From: an uncultured Prevotella sp.
Lineage (GTDB): Bacteria > Bacteroidota > Bacteroidia > Bacteroidales > Bacteroidaceae
Direction of reading: 5' to 3'
DNA: 34,990 bases
Assembly (NCBI GenBank): GCA_905234845.1
Contig: CAJOIW010000020.1
Location: 43,002-77,991, forward strand
Shown here: positions 1 to 6,775 of the stretch, piece by piece
Numbering within the stretch: the first letter of the stretch is position 1
Layout of the letters: each line of letters opens with the position of its first letter
Position numbers and translations under genes: made by a program
The notes under the pieces: model-generated
What the model was told of the DNA's origin: nothing
What the model saw: the letters and a program-made list of their open reading frames with translations, nothing else
Database searches by the model: none

Positions 1-29
1 TACTGGGCGCAATTTGTGTACCACAATCA

Positions 30-48
30 CCCAGGGCGTTGCCCTGGG
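30..48. repeat. REP-like hairpin (cccagggc-gtt-gccctggg)
   Basis: A perfect 8-bp stem with a 3-nt loop (cccagggcgttgccctggg) lies in non-coding sequence downstream of the acyltransferase gene. It is followed by a second small inverted motif, gcc-ttgca-ggc, near 62-72, and by ttttaccggacagcaat at 77-93, which recurs identically at 21813-21829. The arrangement resembles dispersed REP-type palindromes of Bacteroidales. It could also serve as a terminator for the plus strand, although the T-run that follows is some 25 bases away. Confidence 0.5.
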
Positions 49-99
49 CTATGGGTTGTTGGCCTTGCAGGCTGTTTTTTACCGGACAGCAATATTATT

Positions 100-143
100 T
101 TTTGACATAATGACATAAAGACGATTAGACATATTAACAGAAT
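100..143 (+). repeat. Left arm of a 44-bp inverted repeat
   Basis: The reverse complement of this segment is found at 2161-2204 with only two mismatches (at about 116 and 119). Its inner part carries gacatattaac, the core of the tandem array at 1243-1510. The two arms flank the acyltransferase gene, the array and the GxxExxY gene. Confidence 0.8.
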
Positions 144-188
144 AACATGTTTTTATGTCATTCTGTCAAAATCCTTCTGTCATTGTGT

Positions 189-1247
189 TTAGAGCTTGAT
201 GTAGATGTGGCGGCGGTAGAGGATGTAGCCGACGAGCCAACAGACGAGGACGTAGAAGAGGGCGAAGATGAGCGACTGTAGCTCGGGCATCGTGAAGAGC
301 CAGCGGGCAAAGGTGGCGACGGCTCCGTTCACGCCGATGTGGCTGAAGGTGATGGCGAGGAGTCCGCTGAGCACGAAGAGGGCGAGCGGGTTGACGCCGA
401 AGACGAGGAAGAACTTTTTTAGTGGAGAGTGGAGAGTGGAGCGTGGAGAGTTGGTGAGCAGGGCGAGGCAGAGGGCGGCGAGGCCGCAGGAGGCGAGGGT
501 GTAGGAGGGCGACCAGATGATTTTGTTCAGTGGCAGCCAGAACTGGAGCAGGTAGCCGAGGATCACGAGCACGGAGCCGATGGGATAAAGGGCGTTGGAC
601 TGTCGGGTCAGCATTATTTTTCCGCAGTAGAAGCCGATGAGGGTGTGGGCAATGGCGGGGATGGTGCTGAGGAGTCCTTCGGGGTCGATGGGGTTGCCGT
701 GGTAGAGATGGTCGTAGCCGAAGAGGTTGAGGTCTATGCGTCCGACGATGTTCTGGTTGATGTCGGGGGTGTAGCCGTTGCCGGTGAGGAGGATGATGGT
801 GTAGCCGACGAGCAGGATGACGACGGTGGGCAGGGTGTACTTATGCTTGACGCCGATGGCGAAGAGTCCGGCGGCGAGGTAGCAGAGGGCTATGCGCTGG
901 AGCACTCCGAAGTAGCGCAGGTTGGAGAGGTCCCATTGTGTGCCGTTCCACCACTTGGCGTACCATCGCATGGCCATGCCGATGAGGAAGAGGAGCAGGG
1001 CACGGCGGACAATCTTCCACACGGTCTGGCGGTTCCACTCGAAGTTGTATTTGCGTAGGGAGATATAGGTGGAGATGCCCATGATGAAGAGGAAGAACGG
1101 GAAGACGAGGTCGGTGGGTGTCATGCCGTTCCACTCGGCGTGCTCGAGGATGGCGAACGAGGGGCTGAGGCCGTTGTTGACGAGTATCATGGCTGCGACG
1201 GTCATGCCGCGCAGAATGTCGATGGAGACTATACGGTTGTTTGACAT
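189..1247 (-). CDS. Multi-pass membrane acyltransferase, HGSNAT/DUF5009-like
   Basis: Predicted inner-membrane acetyltransferase related to heparan-alpha-glucosaminide N-acetyltransferase (DUF1624/DUF5009 group). The start MSNNRIVSIDILRGMTVAAM followed by NGMTPTDLVFPFFLFIMG is typical of this family, in which an acyl group crosses the membrane to a sugar acceptor. About ten hydrophobic segments span the 352 residues, including a C-terminal one ending in a short basic tail (YRRHIYIKL). I place the start at the ATG at 1247; an in-frame ATG at 1268 would add MSIIHVN, but that stretch is tandem-repeat sequence. Residues near LLTNSPRSTLHSPLKKF are encoded by a simple repeat (421-458, minus strand ctctccact units) and look inserted into a loop. 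The substrate cannot be told from sequence. No operon partner is adjacent. Confidence 0.8.
   Translation of the reverse strand: MSNNRIVSIDILRGMTVAAMILVNNGLSPSFAILEHAEWNGMTPTDLVFPFFLFIMGISTYISLRKYNFEWNRQTVWKIVRRALLLFLIGMAMRWYAKWWNGTQWDLSNLRYFGVLQRIALCYLAAGLFAIGVKHKYTLPTVVILLVGYTIILLTGNGYTPDINQNIVGRIDLNLFGYDHLYHGNPIDPEGLLSTIPAIAHTLIGFYCGKIMLTRQSNALYPIGSVLVILGYLLQFWLPLNKIIWSPSYTLASCGLAALCLALLTNSPRSTLHSPLKKFFLVFGVNPLALFVLSGLLAITFSHIGVNGAVATFARWLFTMPELQSLIFALFYVLVCWLVGYILYRRHIYIKL
421..458 (-). repeat. In-frame simple repeat (ctctccact units) in acyltransferase
   Basis: On the plus strand this reads agtggagagtggagagtgga and continues as gcgtggagagttggtgag, an imperfect tandem of 7-8-base units. 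On the coding (minus) strand it gives TNSPRSTLHSPL between two membrane segments. The same class of low-complexity sequence occurs inside other genes of this window and between genes. Confidence 0.6.
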
Positions 1248-1510
1248 ATTAACGTGGATTATAGACATATTAACATAAGAACAGATGATATAGACATATT
1301 AACGTGGATTGTAGACATATTAACAGATTAACAGGGATTATAGACATATTAACAGATTAACAGGGATTATAGACATATTAACATAGTAACAGATATAGAC
1401 ATATTAACATAAGAACAAATATAGACATATTAACATAATAACAGATGATATAGACATATTAACGTGGATTGTAGACATATTAACATAAGAACAGATATAG
1501 ACAAATAACA
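1243..1510. repeat. Tandem array of tagacatattaac units
   Basis: Ten copies of gacatattaac, almost all preceded by ta, are spaced 21, 26 or 29 bases apart, followed by a degenerate gacaaataac copy. Spacer texts recur: cgtggatt(a/g)ta, ataagaacagatata, agattaacagggattata. On the minus strand each core reads gttaatatgtc and so contains an ATG. The first unit supplies the ATG of the acyltransferase gene and the second supplies an in-frame ATG 21 bases upstream. Single copies of the core also occur at 128-138 and, inverted, at 2171-2181 and 2222-2232. Units are too short and spacers too uniform for CRISPR. Confidence 0.9.
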
Positions 1511-1531
1511 GATTTATATCGCGATGGTAGA

Positions 1532-1915
1532 TTAGAAACGTTTGCGGTAGATGCGGTATTTTCTCTTAAATTGTAGACTCTCTGAACCAAAGTTGATTAG
1601 CAGGCCGTCGTCGATGCCGGTTGCGGTGAGATAATTCACAAGTTGTATCTCATGTGCCATGTGCAGGGTGCTGACGGCTTTCAACTCAAGTATCAGCCTA
1701 TTTTCCACAATAATATCAGCGTAGAAGTCTCCAACCAGTATGCCGTCATAGTAAACATTGATGGGTTTCTCTACTATATAGCTGATGCTGTTTTTGTCCA
1801 ATTCTACCTGCATGGCGTTTTTATACACGGATTCCAGATAGCCTGGTCCAAGTTGCTGCCGTATGTTTGCCGCACAGCCCATCACCATTTTTATCAATTC
1901 CTCAATATCTGCCAT
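1532..1915 (-). CDS. GxxExxY protein (PDDEXK-like family)
   Basis: A 127-residue protein of the GxxExxY family (PF13366, PDDEXK_3 fold). The signature GPGYLESVY lies near residues 23-31. It is followed by the family pattern YDGILVGDFYADIIVENRLILELKA, containing a nuclease-like D...ExK arrangement (DFYADII / LELKA), and by AHEIQLVNYLTATGIDDGLLINFG. Family members are short stand-alone proteins, often multicopy in Bacteroidetes and found among repeats; their function is not established. The C-terminal RKYRIYRKRF is basic. The gene sits between the tagacatattaac array and a hairpin element, with nothing else on its strand close by. A candidate minus-strand promoter box (CAAAGTTA on the plus strand, 2287-2294) is about 370 bases upstream. 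Family assignment is firm; biological role unknown. Confidence 0.85.
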   Translation of the reverse strand: MADIEELIKMVMGCAANIRQQLGPGYLESVYKNAMQVELDKNSISYIVEKPINVYYDGILVGDFYADIIVENRLILELKAVSTLHMAHEIQLVNYLTATGIDDGLLINFGSESLQFKRKYRIYRKRF

Positions 1916-1977
1916 ATTTTGCCTATATCTGTTAAACGATTACCGCAATCTACCACCAAGGCCCAGAATGGGCCACA

Positions 1978-2115
1978 GACTACAGGCAGGGGGTGTAACC
2001 CCTGCTCATGGCATCGGTTATATGAGCTCTGAAAGAGCGACAGAATGGTCTGTCACCCCGTCGGGGTTCATCTACAACACCCCCGTTAGCAGGGGTTACA
2101 CCCCTGCCTGTAGTC
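1978..2115. repeat. MITE-like element with 28/29-bp inverted ends
   Basis: The left end (1978-2006, gactacaggcaggggg...) and right end (2088-2115, agcaggggttacacccctgc...) are reverse complements except for one extra G. An internal perfect palindrome, accccgtcggggt (2055-2067), forms a second hairpin. No open frame inside resembles a transposase. The size (about 138 bp) and terminal repeats suit a miniature, non-autonomous element or a structured RNA. Confidence 0.75.
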
Positions 2116-2116
2116 T

Positions 2117-2161
2117 TAACAGCCCGTCGGGCTTCGTTGGTGGTATCTTTGTGGATAATCA
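2117..2161. repeat. 45-nt dispersed repeat, copy 1
   Basis: A 45-base segment beginning taacagcccgtcgggcttcg and ending in ggataatca is repeated at 21856-21900 with three mismatches. It contains the short palindrome gcccgtcgggc. It directly abuts the right arm of the 44-bp inverted repeat. Confidence 0.85.
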
Positions 2162-2204
2162 TTCTGTTAATATGTCTAATCGTCCTTCTGTCATTATGTC
2201 AAAA
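2161..2204 (-). repeat. Right arm of a 44-bp inverted repeat
   Basis: Reverse complement of 100-143 with 42 of 44 positions matching. It is followed by further gttaatatgtc and gttaatctgtc units up to about 2270. The rest of the 1916-2438 gap holds a small hairpin (gcgacttttgtcgc, 2358-2371), ttcatcgttc repeats (2386-2416) and the promoter of the next gene. Confidence 0.8.
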
Positions 2205-2422
2205 GATAAACATGTTATTATGTTAATATGTCTATACCCCCCATTAATATGTTTTTTGTTAATCTGTCTTTTACCGAGATTTTGGTGCAAAGTTACGAAA
2301 AGTCGGGGGCAGAACAAAATAAACGAGTTTATTTTTTATGCCGAGACGCAGTAACCTCGCGACTTTTGTCGCAAAGTTACAAAAAGTTCATCGTTCATAA
2401 TTCATCGTTCATCGTTTTTTTG

Positions 2423-2430
2423 TATTTTTG
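2423..2430 (+). promoter_or_regulatory. Bacteroidetes -7 box TATTTTTG
   Basis: TATTTTTG matches the Bacteroidetes consensus TAnnTTTG and ends only 8 bases before the ATG at 2439, so the transcript probably has a very short or no leader. The upstream 30 bases are the simple repeat ttcatcgttcataattcatc. Confidence 0.6.
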
Positions 2431-2438
2431 CAGGCGTT

Positions 2439-3392
2439 ATGCTGTATCTGGGTGAAATTATCTCGCTGGGCGTGGCTTGTCTGTGGACGGTGTCGGCCTT
2501 GTCGGCAGAGGTGGCAAGCCGCCGGTTGGGTATCTTCGTGATGAACGTTTGGCGTATGTCGCTGGCCTGTGTGCTGTCGGTGGGGCTGATGTATGTCTTT
2601 TCCGGCACGACGGGGCTGGGCTATGCGTCGCGCGAGGCGTGGCTGTGGCTATTGGCTTCGGGTGTGGTGGGCTATTTCTTCGGTGACTGGTGTCTGTTCA
2701 ACAGTTATCTTACCATCGGCTCACGCTATGGGCAGCTGCTGATGACGCTTGCACCGATGTTCACAGCATTGTCGGCTTGGATGCTTATCGGTCAGACGCT
2801 GTCGTGGAAGGCACTGGTGGCGATGGCGGTCACGCTGACGGGTATTGCCATATCGGTGCTGGGGCGAGGCCGTGAGCATACGCATGTGGGGTTGGAACTG
2901 CCGCGAAAGGGTGTTCTCTATGGCTTAGGAGCCGCGCTGGGTCAGGGCTTGGGGCTGGTGCTGAGCAAGATAGGGCTAGACCATTATGTGGCGAGCATGC
3001 CTGCCGACCTGCTGCCTGCAGTGGAGAACTATCTGCCGTTCAGCGCGAACAGCGTGCGGTGCATGTCGGGCTTTGTGTGCTTCACGGCATGGTATCTGTT
3101 GCGCAGGAAATCGTATCGGTCAGCGCATCATACGTTTACCGACAGCTTTCAGAACCGGCGGGGACTTGTGGCACTGTTTTTCACGGTTCTCTCGGGGCCG
3201 TTCCTCGGTGTGGGCTTCTCGCTGATGGCGGTGCAGTATACGGCGGCGGGAGTTGCCTCGACGCTGATGGCCACAACGCCCATCCTGATATTGTGGCCGT
3301 CGTATTATATGTTCGGGCAGCGCATCACGTGGCGCAACGTGGTGGGTGCCGTTGTCTCGGTGGTGGGCGTGTCGTTGTTCTTCCTGCTCTGA
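2439..3392 (+). CDS. DMT-superfamily transporter (EamA type)
   Basis: A 317-residue protein with about ten membrane helices in two EamA repeats, the usual size for drug/metabolite transporters. The first half runs from LGEIISLGVACLWTVSALSAE to ALVAMAVTLTGIAISVLGRG. The second begins KGVLYGLGAALGQGLGLVLSK and ends with GVASTLMATTPILILWPSYY and RNVVGAVVSVVGVSLFFLL, the characteristic last two helices. A soluble stretch of about 40 residues (YVASMPADLLPAVENYLPF) separates the halves. The transported compound cannot be inferred. The gene stands alone with its own promoter (2423-2430). Family assignment is strong. Confidence 0.88.
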   Translation: MLYLGEIISLGVACLWTVSALSAEVASRRLGIFVMNVWRMSLACVLSVGLMYVFSGTTGLGYASREAWLWLLASGVVGYFFGDWCLFNSYLTIGSRYGQLLMTLAPMFTALSAWMLIGQTLSWKALVAMAVTLTGIAISVLGRGREHTHVGLELPRKGVLYGLGAALGQGLGLVLSKIGLDHYVASMPADLLPAVENYLPFSANSVRCMSGFVCFTAWYLLRRKSYRSAHHTFTDSFQNRRGLVALFFTVLSGPFLGVGFSLMAVQYTAAGVASTLMATTPILILWPSYYMFGQRITWRNVVGAVVSVVGVSLFFLL

Positions 3393-3516
3393 AGTGATAA
3401 CGCATCCCGCACAACCGATTTGTGTTAAAATAGCGTTTTCGTTTTAACATTTCAAAAATCGCAGTTTTTTCCCCTTTCACTCCCTTTTCGTCCTTCATCC
3501 TTTATCCCTCTTCCAT

Positions 3517-3618
3517 GAAAGATATATGTTTCGGGTTGCAAAAGATAAGGTTTCGGGTTGCAAAAGACGGTCTTTTGGAGGGTAAAAGACCGTCTTTTGC
3601 AACCTAAAACATATATGT
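3517..3618. repeat. Modular palindrome array (AAAGACSGTCTTT family), locus 1
   Basis: Five short palindromic modules follow one another, separated by 7-base spacers: gaaagatatatgtttc, aaaagataaggtttc, aaaagacggtctttt, aaaagaccgtctttt and aaaacatatatgttt. Spacers are gggttgc, gggttgc, ggagggt and gcaacct. The two central modules plus spacers form a perfect 21-bp inverted repeat (3556-3576 with 3584-3604) around the loop ggagggt. Modules of the same type recur at 22129-22297 and 25091-25147. As RNA this would fold into a strong hairpin downstream of the transporter gene. Confidence 0.85.
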
Positions 3619-3893
3619 TTGGGAACGAAGGGGAGTGAAAGGAAGAATGACAGGCCGCGCAACGTGTTGGTTATCTTAGAATTACATGTTGTCTTCGAGA
3701 ATCCTTTGTTTTGGTGTCGGTGGAGAGTTGTGCCACCGGCAATATTTCAAGCCGCCAGAAACGTTAAATTCTTTACTGAAAAAGTCAAAAATTTAACACT
3801 TTAAGCCCGATCCTCCTGAAAATTTAAGAAAAATTAATAGCGTTATGCAAATAAATCGAGAAAAAGCTTTTTCACTTTATCAAGAAAAATGTG

Positions 3894-3901
3894 TAACTTT
3901 G
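3894..3901 (+). promoter_or_regulatory. -7 box TAACTTTG upstream of the men genes
   Basis: TAACTTTG fits TAnnTTTG and lies 27 bases before the ATG at 3929. It would drive the thioesterase-menF genes and what follows. The T-rich run aagctttttcacttt upstream could include the -33 region. Confidence 0.6.
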
Positions 3902-3928
3902 CAATCCTAATATCATAATGGTTGTATC

Positions 3929-4414
3929 ATGGATTTAGAAAAAGTTATCGAACAGATATCTCGCCGCGACGGACTGTCGCAGACGCTGGGTATGGAGTTT
4001 TTGTCTACGCCGGAGCCCGATACGTGTATGGCGCGGATGCGGGTTGACGAGCGCAACCGTCAGCCGTTTGGCTTTCTGAGCGGCGGAGCGACACTGGCTT
4101 TGGCTGAGAACCTGGCGGGCATCGGATCGCTGGCACTCTGTCCTGGGAAGATTGCCGTAGGCATTAATGTGACGGGCAGTCATGTGAAGTCGGTGCTTGA
4201 GGGCGACACGGTGACGGCACGGGCGCGCCTGCTCCATAAGGGCAGCACACTGCACCAGTGGCACATCGAGCTGACCAATGGCGTGGGGGAGCTGATTTCG
4301 ACGGTGGCTGTGACGAATTATATTATGAAGGGGAGCGAAAGAGGAAACCCCTCCCAACCTCCCCGAAGGAGAGGAGCTCATCCCTCATCCGGAATGATGG
4401 ACAATGAAGAGTGA
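3929..4414 (+). CDS. menI: Hotdog thioesterase, probable DHNA-CoA thioesterase (MenI-like)
   Basis: A PaaI/YdiI-type hotdog-fold thioesterase of 161 residues. The core is FGFLSGGATLALAENLAGIGS (about residues 47-67), with the conserved glycines and the catalytic-type Glu of LAENL. GINVTGSHVKSVLEGDTVTARARLLHKG follows, as in enzymes that hydrolyse 1,4-dihydroxy-2-naphthoyl-CoA in menaquinone synthesis. Its position immediately before menF supports that role, but family enzymes are promiscuous. The domain ends near residue 134 (TVAVTNYIM). The last 27 residues (KGSERGNPSQPPRRRGAHPS...) are encoded by the GC-rich repeat element at 4347-4374 and by simple repeat, so they look like an acquired tail. 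The stop overlaps the next start by 11 bases, implying coupled translation. Confidence 0.82.
   Translation: MDLEKVIEQISRRDGLSQTLGMEFLSTPEPDTCMARMRVDERNRQPFGFLSGGATLALAENLAGIGSLALCPGKIAVGINVTGSHVKSVLEGDTVTARARLLHKGSTLHQWHIELTNGVGELISTVAVTNYIMKGSERGNPSQPPRRRGAHPSSGMMDNEE
4347..4374 (+). repeat. Palindromic element fragment in the thioesterase tail
   Basis: The segment acccctcccaacctccccga through aggagagg matches the middle unit of the larger element at 21327-21454. It is translated as NPSQPPRRRGA, appended after the conserved fold. It is followed by ctcatccctcatcc, a low-complexity stretch, right up to the menF start. Confidence 0.75.
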
Positions 4415-5507
4415 AGGTTTTGCATTGTATCGGTTGCCTCATGCCGACCACTATGTGGAGATAAGGCAAGAGGGTGAGCTGCTTCAGCTGGGCAGTTATG
4501 CTGAGTTAGGCAGTATCACCGATGGCTTCGTGTTCGCGCCATTTAGTGTGAGCAGGGAGTGTCCGATTGTGGTGATACAGGGGGAGGAGAGCTATAACCC
4601 ACCCCCAACCCCTCCCCAAGAGAGGGGGAGAAGAACCCCTCCTAACCTCCCCCAAGGGGAGGAAACCCAACTGCACGTTTCTCCCTCTCCTCAGGGAAGG
4701 GGGTGGGTTGGTGAAGCTGTTGCTGGGGCTTATGCCATCGACTTTGCCAATTTCCACTCACGGCTGATGGCTGGGGAGTTTACGAAGATAGTGTTGGCCA
4801 GAAGTGAGGAGGTCACGTACCCATTCCCTCTTGAGGAGATCGGCGGGCGGCATTTGTTCCTCTCGGCCTGTGAGCGTTATCCGCGTATGTTCATCGCATT
4901 GGTGTCTACTCCCGTCACGGGTACCTGGCTTATGGCAACGCCCGAGCCATTATTAGAGAAGACCGCCGAGGGGTATCACACCGTGGCGCTGGCCGGTACG
5001 CAGCATATCGGCATGGGTGACTGGGACGAGCGAGGCGTGGCATGGAACGACAAGAACATCATGGAGCAGCGGCTCGTAGCCACTTATATCACTGAACGGT
5101 TGGAGCATTTTGCCGACCACATCGACATCGACGGTCCGCACACGGTAAGAGCCGGAGAACTGGCTCACCTGCGTACTGACTATCGGTTTACATTGAGTGA
5201 TGACGGACGCATGGGCGAGCTTATCGCCGCCCTGCATCCCACGCCGGCAGTATGTGGTCTGCCGAAAGACGACACACAGCGGTTCATTCTTCAAAACGAG
5301 TCGGCCCCACGTCGTTACTATAGTGGTTTTACGGGTCCACTCGGTATTGGTGGTGAGAGCCATCTCTACGTCACGCTGCGTTGCATGGAACTGCACGATG
5401 ACACCTGTACGCTCTATGCCGGCGGCGGACTGCTGCCCGACAGCCAGCTCCGTCAGGAGTGGGATGAGACGGTTGCTAAGATGGAGACAATGAAAGTATT
5501 ATTATAA
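4404..5507 (+). CDS. menF: Isochorismate synthase MenF, with in-frame repeat insertion
   Basis: Converts chorismate to isochorismate, the first committed step of menaquinone synthesis, in the cytoplasm. The C-terminal chorismate-binding domain is clear: GEFTKIVLARSEEV, TWLMATPEPLL, AVAGTQHIGMG-like LAGTQHIGMGDWDERG, HLRTDYRF, ALHPTPAVCGLPK, RRYYSGFTGPLGI and the ending LYAGGGLLPDSQLRQEWDET. The protein is 367 residues. Residues 65-102 (NPPPTPPQERGRRTPP and onwards) are encoded by a repeat element and have no place in the family, interrupting the N-terminal region just after VVIQGEESY and before GEAVAGAYAIDF. The frame stays open, so the enzyme may tolerate it as a loop. The start ATG overlaps the stop of the thioesterase gene. 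Identification is firm; whether the insertion affects activity is unknown. Confidence 0.92.
   Translation: MKSEGFALYRLPHADHYVEIRQEGELLQLGSYAELGSITDGFVFAPFSVSRECPIVVIQGEESYNPPPTPPQERGRRTPPNLPQGEETQLHVSPSPQGRGWVGEAVAGAYAIDFANFHSRLMAGEFTKIVLARSEEVTYPFPLEEIGGRHLFLSACERYPRMFIALVSTPVTGTWLMATPEPLLEKTAEGYHTVALAGTQHIGMGDWDERGVAWNDKNIMEQRLVATYITERLEHFADHIDIDGPHTVRAGELAHLRTDYRFTLSDDGRMGELIAALHPTPAVCGLPKDDTQRFILQNESAPRRYYSGFTGPLGIGGESHLYVTLRCMELHDDTCTLYAGGGLLPDSQLRQEWDETVAKMETMKVLL
4596..4709 (+). repeat. 114-nt palindromic element inserted in frame in menF
   Basis: The ends aacccaccccc (4596-4606) and gggggtgggtt (4699-4709) are perfect inverted repeats. The interior has three units: cccctccccaagagaggggg, cctaacctcccccaagggga and ctccctctcctcagggaagg. 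This order matches the element at 21327-21454 unit for unit, including the linker actgcacg. The length is 38 codons exactly and contains no stop in the gene frame. Confidence 0.88.
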
Positions 5508-5515
5508 AAAAGAAT

Positions 5516-6775
5516 ATGTTTATGAAACCACACCAGACAAGAATTACACGTAGCCTAATGCTGCTGGCATCGGTGCTGTTGTGTCTTGCCGCATGGGGCG
5601 AGGAGAGCGACACCGTGCGCACGTTCAAGGATCACCTCTCTGTCGCGGTCAATGCGGGTTACAGCTATCTCATACCTAAGGGGGAGTTCAACAAGGAGGT
5701 GATGCAAAACCACGACATCGGTTACTATGACATCAATGTGCAGTGGCGGGCCTTTGAGGATGAAATGAATCCCTACGACCGCGCCTTGAAATGTCCGGCC
5801 ATTCAGGTTGGTCTGCTTTATGGCGACTACGGGCGCATACGTATGCAGAGCAAAGAGAGCGATTATGTGTCGAGACTCGGACACGAGGTGGCTTTGTATG
5901 GTGGTATACAATACGACATTGTGAAGCGAGGCCGGTGGAGAGCGGGTATAACCTTTCAGAATGGAGTAGCGCTGTTCACCCGTTCATATCATCCGGATAA
6001 GAACAAAGACAACGAGATGGTGGGCTCAAAGGCAACGGTGTTTGTCGGTTTCGGCCCCTACATGCGTTGTCAGCTCTCACCGCACTGGGCCTTGACGGCA
6101 AGCTTCGATTTTAAACATGTGAGCAATGGCACGGTGAGTCGTCCGAACCTCGGAGCCAACACTATCGGTCCGTCGGTGGGAATGGTGTGGAGCACCCAGC
6201 CCCAGCGAACATCGGTATATCCCAAGTGGGAGAGAGACGCCAAGAAGTACAGGGACAAGTCGGTTCTGGGCCCCTATCTTGAGTTCACCGCCGGTGTGGG
6301 TATCAACACGTTGCGTGACCATTTCTATATGTATTATACGAAAGACAATCCCCGCTACTATTCGTTCAACACCATGCTGGCTGCGATGTGGCGCTATCAT
6401 CAGCTCCATGCCAGCGGCATAGAGATAGACTATACCCATGCCGAATATGCTAAAAAGACAGAGTGGTATGATCAGCAGAACGGTGAAACAGGCTATCGCT
6501 ATTCCCCCCATGTGTGGGGGATCGGGTTGCGGCATGAGCTGTTCTACCGCCACTTATCGCTGCATGTGGGTGTGGGAACATACCTATACCGAGAAGTGGG
6601 ATACTGGGCTAAAAAGAAGGAGGGTAGCACTTACCAGAGTCTTGGTCTGCGCTACAGCCTGCCATTTACTGGCGACCGCGTGTTCTTGAGCTATAACGTA
6701 AAGGCTCATAACTTCTCGAAGGCCGACTGCCTGCAGTTTCATGTGGGCTACAGGCTGGGGATGAAGAGAAAGTAA
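5516..6775 (+). CDS. PagL-like lipid A deacylase / acyloxyacyl hydrolase, outer membrane
   Basis: A 419-residue exported protein with an N-terminal signal peptide (SLMLLASVLLCLAAWGEE). Its middle part resembles the acyloxyacyl hydrolase/PagL family (PF09411), which removes an acyl chain from lipid A at the outer membrane. The key pattern is FDFKHVSNGTVSRPNLGAN (about residues 200-218), matching the His-Ser-Asn catalytic motif, followed by GPSVGMVW. Alternating strands such as ATVFVGFGPYMRCQLSPHW suggest a beta-barrel. The second half (from about 250) repeats a barrel-like pattern and makes the protein much longer than proteobacterial PagL, as is common in Bacteroidetes. It lies between menF and menD, 8 bases after menF, so it is probably co-transcribed, though it has no obvious role in quinone synthesis. 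The TAA stop is part of the repeat element that starts at 6773. Confidence 0.68.
   Translation: MFMKPHQTRITRSLMLLASVLLCLAAWGEESDTVRTFKDHLSVAVNAGYSYLIPKGEFNKEVMQNHDIGYYDINVQWRAFEDEMNPYDRALKCPAIQVGLLYGDYGRIRMQSKESDYVSRLGHEVALYGGIQYDIVKRGRWRAGITFQNGVALFTRSYHPDKNKDNEMVGSKATVFVGFGPYMRCQLSPHWALTASFDFKHVSNGTVSRPNLGANTIGPSVGMVWSTQPQRTSVYPKWERDAKKYRDKSVLGPYLEFTAGVGINTLRDHFYMYYTKDNPRYYSFNTMLAAMWRYHQLHASGIEIDYTHAEYAKKTEWYDQQNGETGYRYSPHVWGIGLRHELFYRHLSLHVGVGTYLYREVGYWAKKKEGSTYQSLGLRYSLPFTGDRVFLSYNVKAHNFSKADCLQFHVGYRLGMKRK

Larger units (their letters stand above)
3393..3928. other. Intergenic region with palindrome array and men promoter
   Basis: No convincing gene is present in these 536 bases. In order the region holds a T/C-rich low-complexity stretch (about 3465-3515, ttcatcc/ctttcactcc units), the palindrome array at 3517-3618, an AT-rich segment, and a promoter-like box just before the thioesterase gene. 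One short open frame, about 3619-3804, lacks family features and I do not call it. Confidence 0.7.

Noticed and set aside
667..685. Another copy of the ccttcgggg element in the acyltransferase
   Set aside because: Only a few bases match and the encoded NPIDPEGLLSTIP is normal family sequence.
429..1058. Plus-strand open frame of about 209 residues
   Set aside because: It lies antisense to the membrane acyltransferase, has a Gly/Val/Glu/Asp-rich composition typical of a shadow frame and no family features.
1243..1510. CRISPR array
   Set aside because: The repeated unit is about 13 bases, spacers are 8-16 bases and themselves repeated, and no cas gene is near.
1863..2354. Plus-strand open frame of about 163 residues
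   Set aside because: It runs through the MITE-like hairpin, the 45-nt repeat and the inverted arm, and its translation shows only repeat-derived text.
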